From Peromyscus leucopus (lineage: Eukaryota; Chordata; Mammalia; Rodentia; Cricetidae): a stretch of 64,000 bases of DNA. Below are positions 12,803-23,100 of the stretch, piece after piece (positions within the stretch are counted from its first letter, which is position 1; each line of letters opens with the position of its first letter). The translations under genes were made by a program, and so were the position numbers. The notes beneath the pieces were generated by a model. It searched no databases. It was not told where the DNA came from and saw nothing but the letters and a program-made list of their open reading frames with translations. Location: assembly GCF_004664715.2 (NCBI RefSeq), contig NC_051068.1:129476716-129540715 (forward strand). The letters are read 5' to 3'.

Positions 12803-13282
12803 CCCTACATGGTTTACATTGTCACAGGTGTGGTGTGGATGCTTTCTGGTCATTTTAAAAGCAACTTGATATGGTGTTTTGCTTACATCATCAGAGTATG
12901 TCTGGTTATTCTGCTGCTGTGGAAATATTTAAATGAGAAGATCTGTCACAAAGCTTAAACTATTTGACTGTTACTTTCAAGGTTATGGGATGGTTACTGT
13001 TTAATTATTTATATGGGCCATATTATATTTTTTCCCTTAAAGTGGCTCTTCCCCAAATTTAGGAATCTAGGAATCACTAAACTTGAATTTGCTTCATCTA
13101 GAAAATAAGCACTTTGCCTCCATTCACTATTCTTCTCACAGAACTTTGGACTTGGGGTCATGAAGCACAAATTCAAGTTACAGGTCTACCTCTAAGTAGA
13201 CACTGACACCTAATCTGTTGCTTCTGTTTATGAGTAATGGAAATCTAATGACTTCTTCATGTACTTGCTTTTATTTAGAACT

Positions 13283-13376
13283 TCAGTTTGTAACTCCGGT
13301 TGGCCTGGTGCTCTCAATCCTCCTGCTTCAGACTTCTTACAGGGATCAAAGTGAATGCTACCACACCCAGCTCAAC
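13283..13376 (-). mobile_element. Worn B1-like fragment, antisense
   Basis: The plus strand has ggcctggtgctctcaatcct, cctgcttcagacttcttaca and tgctaccacacccagctc, an eroded reverse B1. Confidence 0.5.
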
Positions 13377-14518
13377 ATTGTTTTTAATATCAGACTTTGC
13401 TTGTTTATGTAAAAGCTCTGGATTCCTTTGGCAATTTAGACTCTGCCCCACATGTCCAACTACATGCTGAGTCTTTCTTTCAAATTGTATATAGCAGCAG
13501 TTATTCAGTGTTCACCAAATTCCAGGCACTCCATTGAATGTTTTATAGGTATATTTAATTTATTATTGATTAGCTATATAATGTGCAATAATATTTATAA
13601 CTATTCCTATAGATTTGAATATAAATTACCATATATATGGAATGATAAACATTATATGTTTTAGAATGTCATTAATTTGTAATTATATGTTTAAATTTCA
13701 TAAAGCAGCTGTTGTCACTTTACAGAAGGTGTATTGGGGTGGGACTGCTTAACTTTTCTCTGCAGCCGCATTAAAGCTTAAGTCTTCTGGATTCTAAGGT
13801 TAACATAACACCACTGTTGCTTAGTTAAGAGATGTTCTCTGGTATACTATGACATAGAATTGTGTAACTTTGTGGAAAAGGTGCTGCAAAACTAAAATGT
13901 GAAATTTTACAGTTAAATAATAAGGTAATTGCAATTTAAAAATAAAGCTAAGTAACTCTAATTTACAACTTCTTTCAAAGTGAAACTGTGTTTTATAACC
14001 CAATTCCATTTTAAGCTCTGTGTAGACATATTGATACACTTCCTTCTCAGTTCCTGCCTTCAGTATTTCAGAAGTGGGCCAACATGGTCATAAAGAGTTA
14101 CATTACTAGTTCAGTGACATTTATATCTAAAAGCAGTTTCCTTATTTGTAAACACCTATGCTAGAAACATTCCCCATCCTAATATGACATAAAACGTAAG
14201 TGAATTTTTGACACACAGAGGTGGGCAAATCTACAAAATTCATTCTAATAATAGTGTTAAATTTGTCACTCACTATAAAGTATTTGCTCATATCACACTT
14301 ACATTGTATTAGAATACAAGACTTTTACTAAAATAAATTTTTTTAATTCTGAGAAGTAAAATGCATCACAAGACTCTTAATAGCTAAATAAAACACAATA
14401 AATGCAAATAGCAGCTTCAAGGCATTAGAGAACCCGAAAGTCCAGTAAAGAAAGAATTACTTATAATAGTGTGGGCATTCAGAAATGGTGTCTTGGATTC
14501 AGACAGAACTGTTTCTCA

Positions 14519-14552
14519 TATATTATATTATATGCACATATAATATAATATA
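14519..14552. repeat. 34-bp AT-rich palindrome
   Basis: A 16-base arm TATATTATATTATATG, a 2-base CA spacer and its exact reverse complement CATATAATATAATATA. All 16 pairs match. Confidence 0.95.
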
Positions 14553-15427
14553 CTTTACATAATCATTAAATTTGAATCTGATTGTAAATTCCAGTAAGAG
14601 AAACAATAGCTTTGCAGTGATTATTAAATATCATATTATTCTAGAAATTAATGGGGATATTTTACAAAAAAAAGGAAACAGGGCAGTTTTAGTCAGGAAG
14701 GTGCATTCTCAGCTTGTCTTATATTGTGGAAAGAATATAAGACATAGAATGAGAATCTAGTCCATTACATGTGGGTGACAACGTTTGTAAAAACACAGTG
14801 TTCATTTATATTTTTCCCCCTATCATTTATCTTCTTAGACACCCAGCTCTGAGAAAGAGAATTCCTCTCTGCCGTGACTCCCAACCCCATCTTCTCTTAC
14901 AGGAATTCATATAATTTAAATCTTCAAATTAAGGGATGTTGTTGCTTTTGAATGGAAGTTTCTGTTTGCTCAGAGTCCATTCCCAGCAAATCTCAATTTC
15001 AACTTCTGGTGTTTTAAAGATAGGTTTGTCTAGTCTCCCTCAAGCTGACCCTGAGAAGTGTGCTTATTCACAGGACAATTCCAATCACTTCCAAAGTCTG
15101 GTCAGCATTCTGCACAACTGGCAGTATCCCCACACGTTAAAAGAAAGAACCAAAGAAGAGTAAACAAAAGCAAAGCCCCAGCTTAAAAGCCATGCCAGAC
15201 ACCCCACAAAAAGGCACCTTCAACTGATGTCCCACCCTCTGACTCAGGCTTCCCCACCCTTTGCCAGTGTCAATAATCATAAAGATAAATTGGATTCAGA
15301 CACTGGCAAACTGAAGGCTGCTGTGCGATCAACAGTCTCACCCCTAATCATGCAGCACATACCCCATAAAGCACTGTTCCAAGGGAGCCTCTACTGGGCT
15401 TCTCCTACCCCAAACACCTAGGCCTAC

Positions 15428-15676
15428 CTGTCTGCCACTTAGAGAGGGAAGAGTGGTGGACTGTGCTGCCACTGGCAAGGGAGCACACATGCTCCGCTCC
15501 TGCTGGAGGCCACTTATACAACCCCATGCCAGCTGGGGGTCACTCTGGGGGACGGGCATATCTTGGATCTGCTGATCACACCTGGCCCATGGTGTGCAGC
15601 AATCGCCAGACAGCCTGGCAGGTTGGAGAGTAATCCCACGCTGGCCCCTGTCCCAGGGGGCTTGGCAGGAGAGAGC
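15428..15676 (-). CDS. Lrrc7: Lrrc7 frame-neutral coding exon (probable cassette)
   Basis: This exon is 249 nt (83 codons, phase 0 at both ends). It encodes [20 protein letters not shown] at the start and ends ...[12 protein letters not shown]. It is rich in Cys, Gln and Pro and has no recognised fold. The acceptor is ttctcccacag|GCT and the donor AGACAG|GTAGGC. I recall the same segment in some densin isoforms between the acidic linker and the [13 protein letters not shown] segment. Skipping it keeps the frame, so it is a likely alternative exon; inclusion cannot be judged from DNA. The surrounding DNA is less AT-rich than the rest of the intron. Confidence 0.88.
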
Positions 15677-17630
15677 CTGTGGGAGAAGGAATCTCCATTT
15701 TCTGGGAGAAACAGGAGCACTGCAGCAACACGTTCGCTTGATCATTTTCTACCCTTGGGTAGTTTTTTTTTTTTTTTTTTTTCCCAATCTGGGCAATGCA
15801 TTTAAAACAATGAATTTTAACTCCATGTAATAAAACAGCATAACATGAAGCTATGGGTGGCAACCTCCTCACACAATTCAGCATTCACACTCACTATACA
15901 CACTCCAAGCAGGACTTTATATTTTTGTCCCATTGAAAGCTGATGGCATAGGCCCATGGTTCCTTTTTAAATTTCAGGTCAATTAAAATTAAAATGGCAC
16001 TAATTTTAATGTACATGTAATGAACCAGAAGAGCATGAGCTGGTAAGATCCCAGGGTGTTCCATTCATCATCTTCCCATGATGATGTACTTATGAGTGTT
16101 TCTCCTCTAATTTGTCTGATAGCCAATGGCATCAAAGCAGTCAAATTAGTCAAAGCCAAGTATTCTGATATTTTGGAAAAACATATTGTTTTACCAAAAT
16201 ACAATTAAAGTGAATGTAAATAAATGCAGAGAAAAATCAAACCACTCTAAAGCATATGGAACCCATTATGAGCATAGACATACTAACCACAGAGCACACA
16301 AACAGGGTTCCTAAATTATTGTTTCCATTTCTATATTTCATGATTTTATCAACACATCCATAGAACATATTAAATGTATTTTCTTTTTATCCTTGATTAT
16401 GTATTTTTAAGAGGAAGCATGTAGTTATTTTGACAAGTCAATGAAATATAAAAATGAATCAAGAGTCCAACACAGAATGCATCACCCATTGGATCTTGAT
16501 TTAACACAAAATCCTTGAAGAGGGGAACTGAATTGTTTTAAAGGTTTGTATCAAATTTAGCATATTTATTTTCTAAGAATTCACAAATTTCAAAACATGT
16601 CTCTTTGGTCGTAAGACAGCAATAATCAATCATCCATAAATGTTTCTTCAACCAAAAATTTTTAAAGGAAGTATGTCATTTTGGATTTATAATTCCATTT
16701 TGAGTTTTCTGTAATGACACAGTCATCATGAATAATGGTTTAAGAAGTAACATTTAGAAAATATGGTGGGGACAGGGAACATATCACATAATCTTGATTT
16801 ATTAATAAGATGCATATATAGTTACTTAGGTCATTAGTCACTACAAGTGAAAGCTGTTAGTATTCACGATGTTTTTGAAAAATTGCACAAATAATACAAA
16901 AATTAACGAGAGATTCAAGGTGCCATTATGACATAACATGAAAAATTAAGTGTTAATGAAATCTCAGCCAATTCTGATATTTGAAAATTTAAATAATAAA
17001 ACAATATAGGTTTAAATGTTTAACCTTGTTTCTTCATTCAGGTTAGTCACAATAAAAAAATTTCTTAAAAATACAGTTAAAATACAGTTGTTTTGCCTAA
17101 AGATCTTCACTTGTGGCTGGCTAGATACTCACCTCCTTTTAAAACTCAGACTTAAAGAAACAAAAGTTCTTTCAAATGCCCCAGTCATGTGGAAGACTCT
17201 GGGGATGCAATGCCACTGGAGCATGCCAATCAGCTTTTCTTCCACAAATGTGTGTTTTGGCTGGTACTGTCTGCATGGTCCCTGGCCCAGTGACCAAAAG
17301 GATTATTGCAGAGTGTTACAGAAGAAAGACTTAGGTGAGGTTCATCACCTAGACTTTCTCCCCACTTCAGCTTGAATCTCTCGCAGGTTGTTATATTGGG
17401 GGTTGTGGAAGGGAGTGCAAATCAGACTTGCTCAGTCAGAACTGGGACATTCGTCTCATTCTGAATCACACCAATGCTGCCCGAACACTGGCCCTCTAGA
17501 TTGGGGCATCTTCATGAGAATAGAAAATGACTGTGACCTTCCAGAGAGGTCACTTAATGAATCCCTTCTCTGTCTGAATAATAACAATGGACAGACAGAA
17601 CAATAAGAGAAACAAAGGCCAAAAGTTCAC
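15677..17630. other. Lrrc7 intron, 2 kb
   Basis: AT-rich intron upstream (in transcript terms) of the 83-codon exon. A 19-base T run (about 15764-15782) lies close to the exon acceptor on the opposite strand sense. I recognise no repeat or coding sequence elsewhere. Confidence 0.75.
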
Positions 17631-17755
17631 CTTTACTTTCCCAGCACTTTCGTCATCTTCTTTTTTATCCTCAAATTCAAAGGCAACAGTCATGCGCTGT
17701 TGTCTCTGCTCCTCCCACAGGGTGGGGTTGAAGCTGTCGCTGTCTGACTGGAAAT
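17631..17755 (-). CDS. Lrrc7: Lrrc7 coding exon, acidic LAP linker
   Basis: This 125-nt exon encodes [20 protein letters not shown], then [20 protein letters not shown] and K. The [11 protein letters not shown] segment is a LAP-family signature and the tail is strongly acidic. The acceptor is ctccatag|AT and the donor GTAAAG|GTGAAC, ending on a complete codon. Because the next two exons are phase 0 at both ends, this exon can join either of them in frame. Confidence 0.95.
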
Positions 17756-18777
17756 CTATGGAGTCCAAAGTATTAATGCTTTTCTTTTCTTTTATATACA
17801 TGAAGTCTTTAATAAAGTTTAATATATTATGCGAAAAGAGACAGCAAGCACCACTAATGAATACAATAAATACATTTAAAAGGGCCGGGAAAAGATATTG
17901 AGGAAAAGTAAGGAGAGGGCAGGAAGGACAGGAAGTGGAAAGCAGAACGTTCCTCTTAGTGCATTTTACTGTTAGTCATGAAGGTCAGGAAGTTTCCTAG
18001 CCTAAGAATGGGCTCCCCTGGGCTAACAGTAACAGCTGGAGACTTGGATGGAGCATTCCAGTCTCTAAGCCTCACAGCAGTGGAGGAGACACACAGGCAT
18101 CATCTTTGTTATGAAGAAGTGGGCAGAGCCGTCATATGTGCCCAGGTCTCTCAGGTCCCACGGCATACCCCATGTTGGGGTGACTGCAGAGCCTGCATCA
18201 CATTGAAACCAAGCAAGATATTACACAGCAATGGTTTTTCAGCAAATTGTCCAGTAATCTGATGTTCTTGTTGGTTCTTTGTGTGCAAGTGGGAGGTGTA
18301 CGTGACTGGAGTAACCTCATTTTTAAGACAGAGAACACATAGAGAACTTGGTTTTAACACCATGGCTTCAATTCATTTAAATGTGCCTCAAATAAGCAGG
18401 AAATATGATTTATAAATCTCTAATTTACATCAAAATGTAACTAATGGTAAAGTTTGCTTTGTAAAGTAATAGTGAAAGCTACATGAAAACTCAATAGTAA
18501 GAGCTTACTTGAGGGTAACTCCTTTTCCAAAGAGTTTTCCTCTGTCACATATTTCTCTGTCTTACTGGATTCTTAAAATTCACTTATTATCTTTTTTTCA
18601 ACAAACAGAAGTTGGCTGACTGGGTTGAAGTTCAAGAATTATTTTTCAATTATTACAGCAAATTTTCTATCCTCAATAGAAAACCAAACAGAAAATTCAA
18701 AAAAGCAAAGGCAAACACTTTCAAATATCAGGTCACATGACTGCTGACCTCACACTGGGGAACTGACCAGGGGTTTA

Positions 18778-19253
18778 TGTGGTGATATTTTGTTTGTGCA
18801 CCCCAACAAAGCTTATCTGAGGATCAGAGGAAAAATCCAGCCACTATAGTAAACATAGAAGTCAGGCAGTGATAGCACACTCCCTTTAATCCTAGCATTC
18901 AGGAGGCAGAGATCCATCCAGATCGCTGTGAGTTCAAGGCCACACTGGGAACAGAGCCAGGCATGGCATATGCCTGTATTCCCAACACTAGTTAACCATA
19001 GAGTTCTGGAGGTCTGTACAGACAGACAGGGAGTAATGTAGCTGTGTGGAGAGAGGAAGTGAGATGGCAGGGACAGAAAGGCATAGAGGCGTGAGTATAC
19101 AGGAGGTAGGTCTCTCTTGGGCTGAGGATTTCCTAGGGTAAGAACTTGTGGCTGTGGCTTGTTCTGTTCCTCTGATCTCTTGGCTTTCACCCCAATATCT
19201 GGCTCCAGGTTTTTTTTTTTTATTAATAAGACTGTTTAGCAATTCGTCTTATA
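18778..19253 (+). mobile_element. Solo LTR, family B, 476 bp
   Basis: It begins TGTGGTGATATTTTG and ends near ...TTATTAATAAGACTGTTTAG, with terminal TTATA (degraded CTACA). GGTTTA is duplicated at 18772-18777 and 19254-19259. Its sequence matches the LTR at 40471-40955 and, inverted, the one at 53227-53738. It includes B1-like stretches (tcctagcattcaggaggcag) that recur at the same place in the other copies. It is older than the others, judged by divergence. Confidence 0.85.
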
Positions 19254-20069
19254 GGTTTAGGTGACACACTAGAGTTCAGGGATGGCTTGTGGATCTGGGT
19301 TACTTTTCATCTTTTCTTTATGTTATTTTGAAACCCAAAAGATCAATTTATTCATATGTGAGAATTATATTTCAAAACAATCTTCCCCTTTTCTATTTCT
19401 GCAAGTTAAAATTTGAATAAAAGTATCCTTACATATTCCCCAGTGACTCATTTACATCTGCAAGTCAAAAGACTAAAGCCATTTATTATTATTTTTGAAA
19501 ATGAGGAACACATAAGCAAATGATTCATTTCTCAAGCCAGCCTCAGACAGGGTGGGTTTATCTGTGACTGCATTAGAGTAGGTTCGTTGTTATAAGAACC
19601 ACCATGATTCTGTATGGCAACAGAGAACACATGCCAGCCAGTGCTGTTTTAAACAGGAAAAGGCAACCCTTTTTGGTATAATAGTGTGATCGATCATAGG
19701 CTAGAAGCTTGATTGCAAGTTTTAGGTTTTTAAAAAGTGTTTTTTAATCATAGCTGCTGACATTGCTTAGGGAATCTCAATGTAAAGATGAAAACATCAT
19801 TATTGTAGGTCAAGTCCTATTACTAATTCACATGTAGTGGTCCAAGATTACTGTCCTGACCTTTAAAATATGCTGTGTAATAAGAGCCCAAGAGAAGACC
19901 CTCTTCAGCCAATCCTTGTTGGTCTCTGAATTCTCTTTTTTTGCTGCCAGTTACTGGGTACAGCATTTGATGATCAGGTCTCATACCCTGGAGTCTAACC
20001 CTTACAGAAGAAATCCCTCTAGAGTGTTTACATTATTCTCATGTGAGCTATAAGGAGGAAGACTTTTCT

Positions 20070-20425
20070 CTTTGGGGTGGTGGTGGTGGGTGTGTGAATG
20101 TTTATGCCTGTACGTTCATGTGTGTTTGGGTACATGTGTGTGCACATGCAAGTGAAGGCCAGAGATCAATGTTAGGTGTCTTCTTCACTTGATCTCTACC
20201 TTAAATTTTGAGAAAGGATCTCTCACTTGGAACTAAGGCTCACCAATTAGGCTAGGCTGGCTGAACAGGAAGCACAAGGCATGGCCCTGTCTCTGTTCCA
20301 CAGCACTGGGATTACATGTTATGTGTCCCCACTGTGGGGTTTTACACTGATGTTGGGGACTGAACTCAGGTTCTCATGTTTGCATGGCAAGCACTTTGCA
20401 AACTGAGCTATCTCCTGGAGAAGCC
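20070..20425 (-). mobile_element. Rodent dispersed repeat with GT-rich end (family not named)
   Basis: It starts with a degenerate TGTGTG stretch, then caagtgaaggccagagatca and gctcaccaattaggctaggc, and closes gcaagcactttgcaaactga, gctatctcctg. This layout is common in rodent genomes and ends like the reverse of a tRNA-type SINE. A similar, more eroded copy is at about 50960-51292. Confidence 0.6.
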
Positions 20426-20593
20426 TTGCTTTTGGAATCCTACTTAAAATATTACAGCACTGAGACTCAAACTCCCACATGATATGCTGTGGAGTTTTCT
20501 TCTACTGCCTGTGTAATTATTTTTAATTAATAAAAATTTATTTTTATCTATAACACCATTAAAGATTAAAGAATGCATTTGCTGACAACCTAC

Positions 20594-20693
20594 CTTCATC
20601 ACCACGGGGTTGCTGGGGAAACATGTAGTTGGTCAGTACCCTTTGCTTGGTTTCTGGGTGGGCTTCTGTTTGTAGAGGGATAAGGGCCTTGGA
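20594..20693 (-). CDS. Lrrc7: Lrrc7 coding exon, start of LAP-specific linker
   Basis: This 100-nt exon encodes [20 protein letters not shown], then [13 protein letters not shown] plus one base. This is the conserved stretch directly after the leucine-rich repeats in LAP proteins (Erbin and densin share the NYMFPQQPR core). The acceptor is gcttccag|TCC, with a complete first codon. The donor is GATGAAG|GTAGG; its last G joins AT of the next exon as aspartate. Confidence 0.95.
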
Positions 20694-22308
20694 CTGGAAG
20701 CAACAAGTACCAGTTAGATAAACAAATTAGTCAAGATTTTACATAAGGAAATAGCTAATAGTCTGACTTCTGAGAGATGAATGGATAAGATGACAGGCCA
20801 TGAATATTGCTGAGAGTCTTTCCAGATTTCAAGGTTTTTGTAATGTTTGGTCTTCTTTAGTACATTCTTAAAAAGCTTACCAAAACCTATTTAACTGCGC
20901 ACTTCAGTTCTAATCTTGAGGGGGCGAGTGTGTTCAACTTCAAGAGTGAGTGAGTGGTGTGGTCCTGGACATGTGTTTCTTCTCACAAGTTGTGGTCTAG
21001 ACAGACATGTGGTGCCTGCACTGCTCACACTGAGCAAGGCACAGCCCACATATGAATAAAATCTGTGTACATATCTGATGTTTTTGCTGTATTTTATTGT
21101 CCACCACCAATTTGATATCAGAAATGCTATTTTTGAAGGCTTTTAGAACTCAGGTATTATTTTCATAATAATAGTGTAAATATCATTTATTAATAGGGAA
21201 GAAGCAAGGGTTTCATGAAGCTGTCTAGAAACATTGCCACAATTCAAGTTAAATGGTGCAGTAACTTTTCTGGATATTCTTTCACCAGGATAATAGTTGT
21301 GATGATAAGAAATTTTCATAATGTAAGGCTACCACCCCAGCAGCAGAATTCACAGACTTTGGAAATGACCATCTGTAAGGATACGCCAGTGCTATGGAGG
21401 TGCCCATAGGAGCTTGAATGGCAATCCAACTTTTTACCAGCAGATGGAAGCAAGGGCCATGATTACCTGAAGAAACACTAAGACTCTTATGCTTGCACTT
21501 TAAATTTGTAGGAGTCATTTTTAATTTGTAATAAAAGTACCCAAATAGCTAGAAATAGAAACTTGCTGCCCAGGGAATATTGATATATTGAACTGAAGGT
21601 GCATTGTTTTTATATGGCCATTCATATTTTGGGGTAGGGGTTTCAAAGATTTAGGAACACAAGAAAAATGATTAGTAGTAAATTCTGCTGAAATGACCCA
21701 CATAAGCTTTTGAGGCAAAGCATGTGTATCTGTTTCCTGTTATTTTCCAGTTAATAAAATTATTCATTAACATGCAACCCCTGATTCCATTATAATTTAT
21801 TTTCATGAGTATATAAAAATATCAAGATAACCACAAAAACACTGAAGGTAGCTATCACTATATCAGCAAAGATCTTGAATAAAATTTTAGAATTAAGTTG
21901 ATCATAATTAAAAGCAGTGAGGAAAAAGGGAGATAGTGCTTGTAATTCCCTGTTGTGGGGATTGCAGTAACGGCTTTTTAGTTTTTACCTTCAGAGCTAT
22001 AATTAAAATGTGTCCTCTAAGGATGTGTGTACTGCCAGGAGCTGAAAAGCCATACAAATCATCATTTATGTGTTGGATCTCTGACAATGAAGTAGGTATG
22101 GAACAGAGGTATTTGACGAGCATGGAGACCATGGCACTCTTTCACCTACACAATGTATGATACAACTTTTGTGCAAAAAAACCCATCCAAGCATAAGAAT
22201 CTATATTTTATAATAGTTGTCAAGTGTGTCTACTGGGACTCAGTAAACTAAAGTTAAATTACACTTCATCTTAGGAACATGATAATTCAGAGCATACAAG
22301 TTTTTTAC
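20694..22308. other. Lrrc7 intron, 1.6 kb
   Basis: Intron of ordinary AT-rich composition. I see no repeat, exon or regulatory motif that can be supported. Confidence 0.75.
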
Positions 22309-22378
22309 CTGATTGTCGGAAAGCCACAATGCTGCAAGCTCTTTGAGTTTGGTGAATGAGAATGGCAAATTCTTCAAC
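22309..22378 (-). CDS. Lrrc7: Lrrc7 coding exon, last leucine-rich repeat
   Basis: This 70-nt exon encodes [20 protein letters not shown] and then DNQ, the terminal leucine-rich repeat that caps the solenoid. The leading G completes AG|G arginine with the previous exon. The acceptor is ctctgcag|G and the donor AATCAG|GTAAAA. In the pre-mRNA it is preceded, about 160 nt upstream, by a (CA)n run and further up by a matching (GU)n run, both noted separately. Confidence 0.95.
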
Positions 22379-22530
22379 CTGCAGAGACAAGAGTTGTCTC
22401 ATAGCATGACTACAGATAGCAAAGCTCACTACAAGACATTTACACACACTGCTGTGTTGATTCATTGCTCTCGTTAATCCTTTCTCTTGAATGCCTAGAT
22501 AATCTTAAAAGAATGAAAATCTCCCTTTCT

Positions 22531-22534
<4 letters not shown>

Positions 22535-22581
<47 letters not shown>
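22535..22581. repeat. (TG)n microsatellite
   Basis: 47 bases of uninterrupted TG, about 157 bp on the upstream (transcript) side of the last-LRR exon. It reads CA on the gene strand. Confidence 0.97.
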
Positions 22582-22582
<1 letters not shown>

Positions 22583-22725
22583 GCAGTTTTGCTGTGCATG
22601 TGAGCCTGTGGAAGTCAGAGGACAATTCTGAGAGTTTTTTCTCTCCTTCCACCATGTAGGTCCTGGGGATCAAACAGGTCATCAGGATTGGAGGCAAGTG
22701 CCTTTATCTGTTGAGCCTCTCCCAG
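22582..22725 (-). mobile_element. B2/B3-related SINE fragment, antisense
   Basis: After the TG run: gtgagcctgtggaagtcaga, ggtcctggggatcaaacagg and gcctttatctgttgagcctc, ending cccaggccc. This resembles a reverse tRNA-type rodent SINE. Confidence 0.55.
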
Positions 22726-22837
22726 GCCCAAAACAACAAAAATCTTTTTAATCTTTTGAATGCTTCCTGTAGTATTTAAATAAAATAAAAATCCTGCTAG
22801 TACCCATGGTCAGGATCTACAGTGTGCACCCCAATAC

Positions 22838-22962
22838 TAGAGAGATGACAGTTAAGAGAAAGAGATCTTGTTGCTCTTCCTAGGACATGAGTTCAGTTCA
22901 CAGCCCTCATACCAGGCAGCTCACAACTGCTTTTAACTGCAACTTCAGTTGATCTTCACACA

Positions 22963-23019
<57 letters not shown>

Positions 23020-23100
23020 TAAAACCCCAGTATGTACCCCAAGGCTGCTCCCACTGGTACACACACACATACATAAATAAAAAATAAAAATAAAATCTTA
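22838..23100 (+). mobile_element. B2-type SINE with expanded (CA)n
   Basis: It begins tagagagatgacagttaaga, followed by gctcttcctaggacatgagt and cagctcacaactgcttttaa. It then has a (CA)n run at 22966-23017 and an A/T-rich tail ending aaaataaaatctt. The order fits a B2 SINE in plus orientation. Confidence 0.75.
22966..23017. repeat. (CA)n microsatellite
   Basis: 52 bases of uninterrupted CA within the B2-type SINE. It is complementary to the TG run at 22535-22581. Confidence 0.97.

Larger units (their letters stand above)
10594..15427. other. Lrrc7 intron, 4.8 kb
   Basis: No coding exon was recognised. It contains a solo LTR with exact target duplication (12485-12802), a B1-like fragment (about 13283-13376) and a 34-bp AT palindrome (14519-14552). 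The remainder is AT-rich without named features. Confidence 0.8.
17756..20593. other. Lrrc7 intron, 2.8 kb
   Basis: It contains a solo LTR (18778-19253) and a rodent dispersed repeat with a GT-rich head (about 20070-20425). The rest holds nothing I can identify. Confidence 0.8.

Noticed and set aside
15344..15745. The full 133-codon frame as one exon
   Set aside because: Only 15428-15676 lies between a good acceptor and donor in phase; the rest is intron read-through.
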